Shown one piece after another: positions 28,201 to 36,000 of a DNA stretch of 64,000 bases (position 1 is its first letter; each line of letters opens with the position of its first letter). Source of the stretch: Aquimarina sp. AU58 (GTDB lineage: Bacteria; Bacteroidota; Bacteroidia; Flavobacteriales; Flavobacteriaceae). Under the pieces are notes generated by a model. The model was not told where the DNA came from. It did not search any database and saw only the letters and a list, made by a program, of their open reading frames with translations. Position numbers and translations under genes: made by a program. The stretch covers positions 2,480,001 to 2,544,000 of the forward strand of contig NZ_OMPD01000014.1 in NCBI RefSeq assembly GCF_900312745.1. Reading direction: 5' to 3'.

Positions 28201-28332
28201 TTAATCCTTGCTTTTATTAGGTTTCTGCAATTTTTCTTTTTCTTCCTGGGTAAATGTGGCGTCCAAAAGGTTATTAATTTCCTTAGAATTATCATCTTCA
28301 GGTTGTTGCGGTTTTCCCGTAATTTTATCCAT
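28201..28332 (-). CDS. Small hydrophilic protein (43 aa), unknown
   Basis: ATG 28332 opens MDKITGKPQQPEDDNSKEIN and the frame ends in KSKD. It is very charged, without membrane segment or known motif. The longer frame overlapping it (28191-28385) has atypical composition. It lies alone between the attachment remnant and the lipoprotein gene. Composition supports a real gene, but there is no homology evidence. Confidence 0.45.
   Translation of the reverse strand: MDKITGKPQQPEDDNSKEINNLLDATFTQEEKEKLQKPNKSKD
28306..28322. promoter_or_regulatory. Palindromic operator-like element 1 (TTGCGG-N5-CCGTAA)
   Basis: Imperfect inverted repeat, same core as 28436-28452 and 41994-42016. It lies inside the small - strand reading frame, near its start. 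Confidence 0.35.
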
Positions 28333-28435
28333 TTGTATATAATTTGTACAGGGTTAGTGTGCGACTTGTACACAAATATAAGCAATTAGCCCTTATAAAC
28401 CAGTCATATAAAACTATGATGTGCATTTCATCGAT

Positions 28436-28452
28436 TTACGGTTTTCCCGTAA
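28436..28452. promoter_or_regulatory. Palindromic operator-like element 2 (TTACGG-N5-CCGTAA)
   Basis: Perfect 6-bp arms around TTTTC in the non-coding gap between the 43-aa frame and the lipoprotein gene. The sequence nearly repeats 28306-28322. Candidate binding site for a prophage regulator. Confidence 0.4.
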
Positions 28453-28597
28453 CAATATTTTAAAAATTAGTATATAACTTGCACTGTCTTAATGTAATAA
28501 AGTGACATTCTACCCTGCGTCATCAATTATTTACTAGCGAATGACTACCATTGGCTAAATAGGTTTGTATTGTACATTTATTAGTACAGTGCCTACG

Positions 28598-28605
28598 TAT
28601 CTTTG
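28598..28605 (+). promoter_or_regulatory. Bacteroidota-type -7 box (TATCTTTG)
   Basis: Exact TAnnTTTG match 24 bp before the lipoprotein start at 28630. A TTG lies about 25 bp further upstream. Likely promoter of the 28630-29469 group. Confidence 0.5.
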
Positions 28606-28629
28606 TATTATAACCAATAATCAAAGTAT

Positions 28630-28794
28630 ATGAGGTATTTATTAATGATATGTGTAGTAGGTCTGTTTGCTGTTAGTTGTTCTGACGAAACACTTAAAGA
28701 AAATGAGAATCTACGGCAAATTGAGAAAGATGAATATGAAATCCCCCCTAACGGGATTGAAAAAGACGAATACGAAATCCCAGACAACGGGTAA
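28630..28794 (+). CDS. Small lipoprotein (54 aa) with duplicated EKDEYEIP motif
   Basis: The start MRYLLMICVVGLFAVSCSD is a textbook lipoprotein signal with the acylated Cys in FAVSC. The mature part is about 38 residues, acidic, and repeats (I)EKDEYEIPPNG / IEKDEYEIPDNG. It should be anchored in a membrane facing the periplasm or surface. As the first gene of the prophage's left end with its own promoter, it may be a lysogenic-conversion gene; that is inference. It overlaps the next reading frame. Confidence 0.65.
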   Translation: MRYLLMICVVGLFAVSCSDETLKENENLRQIEKDEYEIPPNGIEKDEYEIPDNG

Positions 28795-29266
28795 TCGATA
28801 TAAAAGGTTTATACAAGGGGCATTGATTAGTATCATACTGATTAGTACCCCTTTTTTGTTTTATTTATATAGACTAGCACCAAAAGCAGATACTTGGGAT
28901 TTAGGTTTTATGATACTCGATAATGGAGGATTCTCTACAGTCAAAGTTTTTGTTCATGCACTTATGACCAAACTAATGTTTTTAATCTTTACAACCATAT
29001 GGTTTTTTACTTCAAAACATTGGTGGCGATTCTCGATATTAATACCGTTTGGATTATTCTTTTTCCAAACCACTGGTGTTATTAATCAAAATATTAAGTA
29101 TACAGAAGATTTTAATTTTTGGAGTGTAGTACCTATGCTATTACCAATATTGATAGGGATGATATTGGTATCTATTAAATTAAACAAGGAATCAAGACTT
29201 CTGGATATAAGGGAACAAATCTCTATAGAAATGGAGGAGATTAAACAAAAACGGCGAGCCTCATGA
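28730..29266 (+). CDS. Membrane protein of unknown function, about four transmembrane helices
   Basis: 178 aa from ATG 28730 (28736 equally likely; the frame is open to 28667 but that stretch is coding in the lipoprotein frame). A basic N-terminus is followed by hydrophobic segments GALISIILISTPFLFYLY, VHALMTKLMFLIFTTIWFF, FSILIPFGLFFFQTTG and VVPMLLPILIGMILVSI, then a charged helical tail (EMEEIKQKRRAS). No family is recognised. It overlaps both the lipoprotein gene and, by 4 bp, the following small gene, so these are translated together. Confidence 0.55.
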   Translation: MNMKSPLTGLKKTNTKSQTTGNRYKRFIQGALISIILISTPFLFYLYRLAPKADTWDLGFMILDNGGFSTVKVFVHALMTKLMFLIFTTIWFFTSKHWWRFSILIPFGLFFFQTTGVINQNIKYTEDFNFWSVVPMLLPILIGMILVSIKLNKESRLLDIREQISIEMEEIKQKRRAS

Positions 29267-29469
29267 GTAAAGTAACTTCAAACATTTTACAGCGTATGTA
29301 TCAACTTACGCATAATAAACATTTATACACTCCAGAGCAATTATATAAAGAATGGGAAGATCTGCAGGCAGAAGTAGATGATATCCTTTTTGGGGATTCT
29401 GTTGTGGCACTTAGTGATAAAGAAAAATTACAATTACAGAAATTATTAAAGGAGATTAGTTTTGTTTAG
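29263..29469 (+). CDS. Small helical protein (68 aa), unknown
   Basis: Overlaps the preceding membrane-protein gene by ATGA. Sequence MSKVTSNILQRMYQLTHNKH... is charged and helical with no hydrophobic segment or known motif. It ends 11 bp before the convergent gene at 29480. Probably cytoplasmic; role unknown. Confidence 0.55.
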   Translation: MSKVTSNILQRMYQLTHNKHLYTPEQLYKEWEDLQAEVDDILFGDSVVALSDKEKLQLQKLLKEISFV

Positions 29470-29479
29470 TTTTTGAGGT

Positions 29480-30076
29480 TTAAAAATCATTATCATGTAT
29501 TGATGGATTACTATCATGCATTGGACTGTAATTACCATAAGTTTCACTTATTTCAGTAATGATGTCCTGAAATAACTTTTGTTCTTTCTCTAGGTCTTGT
29601 GTTATACTCTCCAACCTAGCTATATAACTGTTTGCTGCGTTTCTATATTCCGATCGTTTTGTAGAATTTGGGTGATCCTTAGATAGTTTTAAATTCTCCT
29701 CGTATAAAAACTGATAGGAATTTAACAATGCTTGTTTGGCAGTCAAACTAGTCTGGAGGTTTAACCACTTTTCAGATTTTACTTGTGCCTTAGAAGATCT
29801 AATAAGTTCATTTCGTTGTAATTCAAGCTCTTTTCTTTGTAATAACGAGGTAACTATTAAAAAAGCAAATGCTAGTGCAGAAAAAATTGCATTTGCCCCA
29901 CCAAAACTATCCCCAAATTCCGCTGCTGTTGGAGGGATATCATGCCAATATCTATTTATTTGCCAGTACCCTATAAATATTATTAAAACCAAAACAATTG
30001 AACAGGCAAACCACAGCCACACTTTTGTTTTCTCCTGATCTGTTTCCTCCTGATCTGTTTTCTCCTGAGTATTCAT
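29480..30076 (-). CDS. Membrane-anchored coiled-coil protein, putative phage-exclusion (putAbiC-like) type
   Basis: 198 aa: a hydrophilic start, two membrane helices (WLWFACSIVLVLIIFIGYW and ANAIFSALAFAFLIVTSLL) separated by the loop AAEFGDSFGG, then a coiled coil (LLQRKELELQRNELIRSSK...). The FGDSFGG...LLQRKELELQR pattern is typical of proteins annotated as putative phage abortive-infection (putAbiC). Together with a 62-aa membrane protein and the repressor it forms the - strand lysogeny operon. It is probably expressed in the lysogen and could exclude other phages. Function not proven. Confidence 0.65.
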   Translation of the reverse strand: MNTQEKTDQEETDQEKTKVWLWFACSIVLVLIIFIGYWQINRYWHDIPPTAAEFGDSFGGANAIFSALAFAFLIVTSLLQRKELELQRNELIRSSKAQVKSEKWLNLQTSLTAKQALLNSYQFLYEENLKLSKDHPNSTKRSEYRNAANSYIARLESITQDLEKEQKLFQDIITEISETYGNYSPMHDSNPSIHDNDF

Positions 30077-30078
30077 TT

Positions 30079-30267
30079 TTACTTCAAACCTTTATACTTA
30101 TTCTTCCTCACGTAATCGATGAACCATAATCCGAATAACCAGATGGGGATAAATATCAGATACCACCACTCAAAACTTATATTTTCTAATGGTCCAGGTC
30201 TGGTTATTTTTGTAGGGTCTACTATTAAGAGTAATATTTTCATATCCATCGATTTCTTACTAATCAC
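30079..30267 (-). CDS. Small membrane protein (62 aa) in the lysogeny operon
   Basis: One hydrophobic helix (WWYLIFIPIWLFGLWFIDYV) followed by a basic tail (RKNKYKGLK). It overlaps the repressor gene by 4 bp (ATGA) and ends 2 bp before the start of the coiled-coil membrane protein, so the three are co-transcribed. The N-terminal part (MKILLLIVD) may be weakly signal-like. Unknown function. Confidence 0.6.
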   Translation of the reverse strand: MISKKSMDMKILLLIVDPTKITRPGPLENISFEWWYLIFIPIWLFGLWFIDYVRKNKYKGLK

Positions 30268-30656
30268 TTTTGTTTTGCCTGTTCTTTCTCCATCGCCTTT
30301 TTGGCTTCTAGTTTTTGAGCCTCAGAGAATTCTTTTACCATCATTAGGGTTTTAAGATCTTCTATAGTAACACCTCGTAATTTGGCTTCTATCTTTTCTT
30401 CAATAAGTTCATCAATGGTTTTAGGTTTCGCGAATTCTTCGCGTATCATATTGCCTTTGCCAGTAACAACCCAATCCGCATTAAGTTCTTCGTATATTGA
30501 TACAATTGTATGTAAAACGTCTACACCTATAGACGCTTTGTTCTTAATCTGCTTTCCAGTATAACCACCAGATTTACCTATGCTTATATCAAAAGCGTTA
30601 AGGCTTAGCCCTTTATAATTAATGTATTCTTCGATTCTATCTATTGGTTTTTTCAT
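30264..30656 (-). CDS. Phage repressor-like XRE-family DNA-binding protein
   Basis: 130 aa. The N-terminal half matches flavobacterial phage repressor-type proteins: RIEEYINYKGLSLNAFDISIGKSGGYTGKQIKNKASIGVDVLHTIVSIYEELNADWVVTGKGNM is a helix-turn-helix of the XRE type. The C-terminal half is a helical Lys/Glu-rich tail. It is transcribed divergently from the early genes, with palindromic sites in between and one inside its own gene (30501-30510). Expected to maintain lysogeny and regulate itself. No peptidase domain is present, so induction is unlikely to be by LexA-type self-cleavage. Confidence 0.82.
   Translation of the reverse strand: MKKPIDRIEEYINYKGLSLNAFDISIGKSGGYTGKQIKNKASIGVDVLHTIVSIYEELNADWVVTGKGNMIREEFAKPKTIDELIEEKIEAKLRGVTIEDLKTLMMVKEFSEAQKLEAKKAMEKEQAKQK
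30501..30510. promoter_or_regulatory. Intragenic palindrome TACAATTGTA, possible third operator
   Basis: Perfect 10-bp palindrome within the repressor gene followed by TGTAAA, matching the core of the two intergenic sites. May be chance in AT-rich DNA. Confidence 0.3.
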
Positions 30657-30708
30657 ATTTACGTATAATTGTATGTAAATAATTTGGTTTTATGTATAAT
30701 TGTACGTA
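30657..30708. promoter_or_regulatory. Operator region between repressor and early genes
   Basis: Two sites share the core TATAATTGTA (30664-30673 and 30695-30704), 31 bp apart, about three helical turns. The first sits in a 24-bp imperfect palindrome (ATTTACRTAY then RTAYGTAAAT). Expected to bind the repressor and control both directions. Confidence 0.55.
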
Positions 30709-30800
30709 CTATTGTATGAGATTAGTACACAATTAGTAAACGATTAGTAAAACAAATGTACACATATACACTCGTTTTGCCAATAAACTCATAGTTAAGT

Positions 30801-31076
30801 ATGATAACTACAGAACAAAAAACGGAGATTATTAATACACTGGGCAAAAACCATTTATCAAAGATTCTTTCCTTTCTATCAGAGAACAATATGGAGAAAG
30901 AAGAAGGAGTGCCATATTCCAGAAGTTACATTTATAAGATTCTATCAGGAGAAAGAGAACACTCACATATCGAGTCTTTGATTTTTAAGCTTGCTTACGA
31001 TACGTATTACCAAAATTTAGAAGAGAAAAAATACCGCGAAGATTTTCTAAAACTCACTAGAAAAAATGTTGCGTGA
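30801..31076 (+). CDS. Early phage protein, first gene of rightward operon (91 aa)
   Basis: MITTEQKTEIINTLGKNHLSKILSFL... contains a helix-turn-helix-like segment (GVPYSRSYIYKILSGEREHSHIESLIFKLA) reminiscent of Cro/XRE small DNA-binding proteins, in which YSRSYIYKILSG could be the recognition helix. Its position, divergent from the repressor and first in the early operon, is that of a Cro-like regulator. Family assignment is tentative. Confidence 0.6.
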   Translation: MITTEQKTEIINTLGKNHLSKILSFLSENNMEKEEGVPYSRSYIYKILSGEREHSHIESLIFKLAYDTYYQNLEEKKYREDFLKLTRKNVA

Positions 31077-31222
31077 TGCAAAAATTTTGGATCAATAACA
31101 GGATGGCGATACAATTTTTTATCGTGATAGTATTAAACATATTCGTGTTGTGTTATTACCTCTTTTTGTTATTCGCTTCGTCATCCATTGATCCTAATGA
31201 TATAGAAATTAAAAACCCGTAG
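31076..31222 (+). CDS. Small membrane protein (48 aa)
   Basis: The start codon overlaps the previous stop by one base (TGATG). Sequence MQKFWINNRM then one long hydrophobic helix (AIQFFIVIVLNIFVLCYYLFLLF) and a polar tail. Its stop codon is part of the stem of the following hairpin. Unknown function; tight coupling supports it being real. Confidence 0.5.
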   Translation: MQKFWINNRMAIQFFIVIVLNIFVLCYYLFLLFASSSIDPNDIEIKNP

Positions 31223-31237
31223 CGGTCACTACGGGTT
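31214..31237. terminator. Hairpin terminator or attenuator AACCCGTAG/CTACGGGTT
   Basis: Perfect 9-bp arms with a 6-nt loop. The T-run lies on the - strand side (complement of AAAAA at 31211-31215); on the + strand only TTAACAC follows. It therefore looks like a - strand or leaky terminator between early genes. Confidence 0.5.
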
Positions 31238-31272
31238 AACACAATAATTAATCATTTAATCTACTAATTATT

Positions 31273-31863
31273 ATGAATACCAAAGTTAAGAATACCCCAG
31301 CAGAAACCCTAATCGGGCAACTGATTTCTAATGATAATTCTATAGAATTTTTCGGGATCAAAAGAACACAAGAAGTTCGTTTTTTACGCAACGGTCATGT
31401 TTACAAATTTGATCAACTGGATCCAGGGCATTATACATTACTTCACAATGCATATATGAAAGATAAGTTTGCCATACATTTTATTCGCAAACAAGCCCGT
31501 GACAGTATCAAAAAACAAGTAGAGTTATATACATACTTTACATACGGTGCCTTGGATCATACTCCAGATATTATTGATAACATTTTACAACCTGCAGAGA
31601 ATTTTAGACACCAGAAAGAATGTATCTCTCTAAAATTTGATAGTAAAAAAATTACTATCGATAATAAACCTATCACTGCACGTGAGCTACAAATCATAGA
31701 TTTAGTAGCGCAAGACTACCCCGATAAACTTATCGCTGATCATTTAGGAATTGGCATACCTACCCTAAACACTCACAAAGCAAAGCTTTTCAGAAAAATT
31801 AATGTGCAATCCAAAGTCGGCCTGATCAAAAAGGCAATGGACGAAAATATACCAATGATATGA
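31273..31863 (+). CDS. LuxR-type helix-turn-helix regulator of the prophage
   Basis: 196 aa. The C-terminal about 60 residues form a LuxR/GerE-type helix-turn-helix (ITARELQIIDLVAQDYPDKLIADHLGIGIPTLNTHKAKLFRKINVQSKVGLIKKA). The N-terminal 130 residues are unrelated to response-regulator receivers and have no recognised sensor fold. It may activate early or middle phage genes. The downstream small gene overlaps it by ATGA. Confidence 0.8.
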   Translation: MNTKVKNTPAETLIGQLISNDNSIEFFGIKRTQEVRFLRNGHVYKFDQLDPGHYTLLHNAYMKDKFAIHFIRKQARDSIKKQVELYTYFTYGALDHTPDIIDNILQPAENFRHQKECISLKFDSKKITIDNKPITARELQIIDLVAQDYPDKLIADHLGIGIPTLNTHKAKLFRKINVQSKVGLIKKAMDENIPMI

Positions 31864-31997
31864 GTAATAGATCAAATAGAAGTGAAAATCGTCCAGAGTT
31901 TATAAAGTTAAATGAAGATACATATGTAATGTTTATAGATGATGCTATTAATTTTTTTGATATGGAAACATTATTCAAAACATCCTCGAAAATATGA
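31860..31997 (+). CDS. Small acidic protein (45 aa), unknown
   Basis: Starts within the previous stop (ATGA) and its own stop overlaps the next start (ATGAGA at 31994). Sequence MSNRSNRSENRPEFIKLNED... is hydrophilic with a short aromatic patch (AINFFDMETLF). No motif. The perfect overlap chain supports translation. Confidence 0.5.
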   Translation: MSNRSNRSENRPEFIKLNEDTYVMFIDDAINFFDMETLFKTSSKI

Positions 31998-32251
31998 GAT
32001 CTACTAAGCAAATCCAATCAGAAATCAACAGAGCCAAAGGACAGATAAAAGCTTTTCAAAAAGATCATTTTACAGATGCTGATCGAGCAGTACTGATACC
32101 GAAATACAAGGAAACTTTAAAAAAATTAGAAGATGAACTCACAGAAGCAATTAAGCAAATCGAAGTCAATGATCCAACACAGGTTGGAGAATCTAAAAAA
32201 GCAGGAACACCTTCAGGAATATCTAAAAAAGACAGCTGCTCTACAACGTAA
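31994..32251 (+). CDS. Small coiled-coil phage protein (85 aa)
   Basis: MRSTKQIQSEINRAKGQIKAFQ... is a helical, probably coiled-coil protein (LKKLEDELTEAIKQIEV) ending in a low-complexity Ser/Lys/Thr tail. It overlaps the next frame by about 80 bp, an unusually long overlap, and could be the front half of a frameshifted gene. Part of the early operon. Confidence 0.55.
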   Translation: MRSTKQIQSEINRAKGQIKAFQKDHFTDADRAVLIPKYKETLKKLEDELTEAIKQIEVNDPTQVGESKKAGTPSGISKKDSCSTT

Positions 32252-32351
32252 GATCTATGAAATGCTAGAGGAATGTGTAGAGAAAATTGAGGTTAAACCA
32301 AAGCTAACGGTTAAATCATATTACGATCAATATTTAAAAAATCAAGAGTAA
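32169..32351 (+). CDS. Small helical protein overlapping its neighbour (about 60 aa)
   Basis: ATG 32169 is the more modest start; 32133 is possible. Sequence includes ALQRKIYEMLEECVEKIEV and ends SYYDQYLKNQE, with its stop overlapping the next start (TAATG). The C-terminal part looks like a normal early-gene protein, while the N-terminal part overlaps the preceding frame. Either a true overlapping gene or the continuation of 31994-32251 after a frameshift. Confidence 0.5.
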   Translation: MIQHRLENLKKQEHLQEYLKKTAALQRKIYEMLEECVEKIEVKPKLTVKSYYDQYLKNQE

Positions 32352-32611
32352 TGGAGCTATTTATTTTTTACATATCAGGAGTAATTGCGTCAATGATCGC
32401 CACCTATTTTGAAGTGAGTTTCACTAAAAAAAGCTTGCTTTTACAAGATGAACTACCAGAAGAAACGTATCTGGATAGTAAATCATTCCTAAAAATATAT
32501 TGGCCCTGCTGTGGTAGTTGGCCATGGTTAATACCGGCTATCTACGCAGCACAATTTGCACTTGATGACTTAAACAAAACAAAAGAGAAACTATCAAACA
32601 GAGGATTATGA
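32351..32611 (+). CDS. Small membrane protein (86 aa)
   Basis: N-terminal hydrophobic helix (LFIFYISGVIASMIATYFEV) and a second, weaker hydrophobic stretch around IYWPCCGSWPWLIPAIYAAQFAL with a CC pair. The start overlaps the previous stop and its end overlaps the next start by ATGA. No family recognised; early-operon position. Confidence 0.6.
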   Translation: MELFIFYISGVIASMIATYFEVSFTKKSLLLQDELPEETYLDSKSFLKIYWPCCGSWPWLIPAIYAAQFALDDLNKTKEKLSNRGL

Positions 32612-32832
32612 AAAAGATCATACACTTTATAAAGGACGTACAAGAAGGACTACAATTGTTGAGAAAAAAAAGAGAAGAGGATATCGAGATGAAGGCTTTA
32701 ATAGGCAGGGCAAAAGCCAAATTATTTTCATCTGTTTATCAAATGCGATTAAAAGAAGCAATTGATAAAGAGGACTACAGGACTGCTGCCAAGATTAAAT
32801 TAGAAATCGAAAAATATAAACACGAATCATGA
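32608..32832 (+). CDS. Small protein with UVR-like helical hairpin (74 aa)
   Basis: The C-terminal MRLKEAIDKEDYRTAAKIKLEIEKYK closely resembles the UVR motif, the helical hairpin of UvrB/UvrC and of small partner proteins. The N-terminus is a charged helix. It probably serves as a protein-interaction piece; the partner is unknown. Linked by ATGA overlaps on both sides. Confidence 0.6.
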   Translation: MKKIIHFIKDVQEGLQLLRKKREEDIEMKALIGRAKAKLFSSVYQMRLKEAIDKEDYRTAAKIKLEIEKYKHES

Positions 32833-33032
32833 AGCTCATTGATATCATAAAAAACCAACTCGAATCCGAGGGACATACGGTAAAGAAAAATAAGATTGGT
32901 ACCGAACGAATATTACTCACAATATCCAGCAGATCATTACTACAGGCAGATATACAAAACATGATGTTGTTCTTCAATAAAGAAGGGCAAAAGATAAAAG
33001 AAGTTTCTGCAGTAGTATCACAACAAGAATAA
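32829..33032 (+). CDS. Small alpha/beta phage protein (67 aa), unknown
   Basis: MKLIDIIKNQLESEGHTVKKNKIGTERILLTISSRSLLQADIQNMM... alternates helix and strand, with no recognised motif. It directly precedes the primase-helicase gene (22-bp gap), so a small replication accessory role is possible but unproven. Confidence 0.6.
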   Translation: MKLIDIIKNQLESEGHTVKKNKIGTERILLTISSRSLLQADIQNMMLFFNKEGQKIKEVSAVVSQQE

Positions 33033-33053
33033 CAACACACACGATTACCAACA

Positions 33054-36000
33054 ATGCCATACATAAACGACGACAAAAAGAAAGAAATTCTCGATAAATC
33101 TACTTTAGAGAATACACTTAATGCTTATCATCCTGCGCCAAAAAAGAAAGGTGCTCAACTTGCATATGATTGCCCAGTTTGTAAAAAACAGGAAAAATTA
33201 CAGTATAGTAAGTCTAAGGATATTGTATCATGTTTTCCTTGTGGTATTAGGGTTAAGTTTCCAGTAGATTATTTAATGCAGTTTCATGGACTTAGCTACC
33301 CAGAGTCGTTAGAAGAACTAGCAAGAATAGAGAGTATATCACTAGAAGCAGAGAAACCAAAATCCAAACCAAAAGGGGTAAGAAGCAAAAAAGCGATGGA
33401 AGAAGGTGATCATTCCTTTTGTGCCAATAAACTTCACGGTAGCGGTTTAACCACAGATGATGTAAAGGCGAATGTTTATGTAGATGGTGAAACCACAAAA
33501 GAAATCCCAACCTTCAGAAGTGGTACCAAGGATGAACGTTGGGAGATTATAACAGGCGATGATATCATTATTAGTTATTATGATCTTGAAGGTAAGCCGA
33601 TGTATTATTATCGTAAAGATAAAAGTGGCCAGTCTACAGGTAGTCGTTTACTTTTCCGCAGAATTCGTTTTCAATATCCAGAGCTTCATAAAGATAAAAA
33701 TGGTCGCCCGATTAAATATATGTCACCTTATGGGAGTGATAGTAAAATATATATTCCACAGGCTATTCGTAACAAGTACAAACGAGGAGCGATTATCAAA
33801 ACCTTATACATTCAGGAAGGTGAATTAAAAGCTGAAAAAGCTACCAAGCATAAAATGATGAGTGTAGGAGTTATGGGAATTCATAACATTGCCTATAACA
33901 AAAAATTACCTCTAGAATTCGAACTCATTATTAAAAAATGTAAGGTAGAGAACGTTGTCTTTGTGTTGGATGAAGATTGGGACCGCTTGAGTAGAAAGAT
34001 CGATAGCAGTAATGCTGCAGATATGAGGCCAAAGAATTTCTACAAGGCGGTTCTCAATTTTCGTAACCACTTTTATGCTTTTACCAACAGCGATATTCAC
34101 CTCAATATATATTTTGCACATATCAATACCAACGAAGAAGGTGATAAGGGTATAGACGATTTGCTTACTAATTCACTTCGAGGTAAGGAAAATTCGCTGG
34201 TAGATATTTGTAATAAAAACATGCTAGATCCATCAGAGGATCATAAGTGGATCACGTTTAGAGATATTACTACGGAGAGTCATTACAAATTACTTGATTA
34301 TTGGGGACTCCAAAACAAAGATAGTTTTGTAGAAAAGTACTTTGACCAATTAGAGCAGTTACCAGAATTTAAATTTGGTAAGGTAAAATATAGGATAGTA
34401 AACAAAGAGATAGAACTAGCACAACCACTACTAGATCATGAGCAGTACTGGAACGAAGAAAAAGCAAAAAATAAAACTAATTATTCTTTCAATTACAAAA
34501 GGTGCTATGTATTTCTACAAAATAGAGGCTTTTCAAGATATGAAGTAGCACCACGAAAATGGATATGGATTCATAAAGAGGATAATATTGTTCGCGAAGT
34601 TGATAATTACCAAATCAAGGATTACATATTAGACTTTACCAAACAGGCCATTAATAATGAAGCGGTAGAGAATATGCTGTATTCTGGTGGTAATCGATAT
34701 CTGGGTCCTGATAGTATGGGGAATTTAGAATTCTCTTATCTCAATCTGCATTTACCAGGAAAAGGTATCCAATATCTGTATTTTAAGAATTGTTATTGGA
34801 AAGTGACAGATGAAGGTTTTGAGCAAACCCCACTAAAAGAAATTCAGGGTGATGTATGGAAGGATAAATTAAGAGATTTTGAGCCTACCAAATTACCATT
34901 ACTCCTTAAAGAAGTGCACAAAATTACCGCAGAGGATGCAAAAGATAATGATAGGTTAAAGCAATACATCGGAGAGTATACCATAGAATTTACTGAAGAT
35001 GGTGATCGATGTCATATGCTTCAATTTATTATGAACACTTGTCGATTTACCCGTAAACCAATCAAGGATTATGATTTAGACGAATGGTTTCATACCTCCC
35101 GACATTTTCTAGCAAAATTAACGGCAATTGGGTATATGTTGCATCGCTATCGAAATGCTAAGATTCTTAAAGCAGTTGTAGGCATGGATGCAAAAATGAG
35201 TGAGGTAGGAGCATCTAACGGCCGTAGTGGTAAGTCGATCATAGGGATGTTATTAGAACATCTTATTCCTACAGTAACCATACCTGGGAAAAAACGAGAT
35301 TTACTGGAGGACCGATTTATTTTTGAAGAAGTAGATGAACGAACGGAATGTGTGTTTATAGATGATGTTCGAATGAACTTCGATATAGAAGCTTTATTTC
35401 CATCTATCACCGGAAAATTCACGGTAGAGAAAAAAGGTCTGGGTAAACAAACCTTACCGGCACATTTACCTCAAAAGTTTTATATCACAACTAATCATGC
35501 TTTAAAAGGGGAAGGAGGGTCATTTAGAAGTAGACAAATATTATTGGGCTTTAGTGATTGGTATAATGAAAAGTATGAACCGGTAGATGATTTTGGAGTT
35601 TTGTTCTTTGATGAATGGGATACGGATCAACATAACCTTTGCTACAACATGGCTGCCTTATGTCTCCACTTATATTTTAAGCATGGGATTATCGAAGCTC
35701 CACAAGACGAGCTTAATCAACGTAAAATACGGCAGGATCTAGGAGAAAGTTTTATCGATTGGGCAAACTCTTATTTCTCTAATCCCAATAATGTAAACAC
35801 CAGAGTATTAAAATTTGATATGTATAGAGTGGATCAGGGATCCCCTTCACACCGTACCCATGGGAATGGTTTTGGTAATGTGTATCCAACTGAAACCAAG
35901 TGGACTAACATGACCAAATTCAAAGAGAAACTAAGAAAATATGCAAGTTTTAAAGGTTGGGATTATAATCCAAGTACAAACGGAAAGGATATAAAGTCTA

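Noticed and set aside
28191-28385. 64-aa - strand frame over the same stretch as the 43-aa frame
   Set aside because: Its composition (runs of Lys, Asn, Ile from A-rich DNA) is atypical; the overlapping 43-aa frame looks more protein-like.
30119-30355. + strand frame opposite the repressor and small membrane protein
   Set aside because: Shadow of two coupled - strand genes; no independent support.
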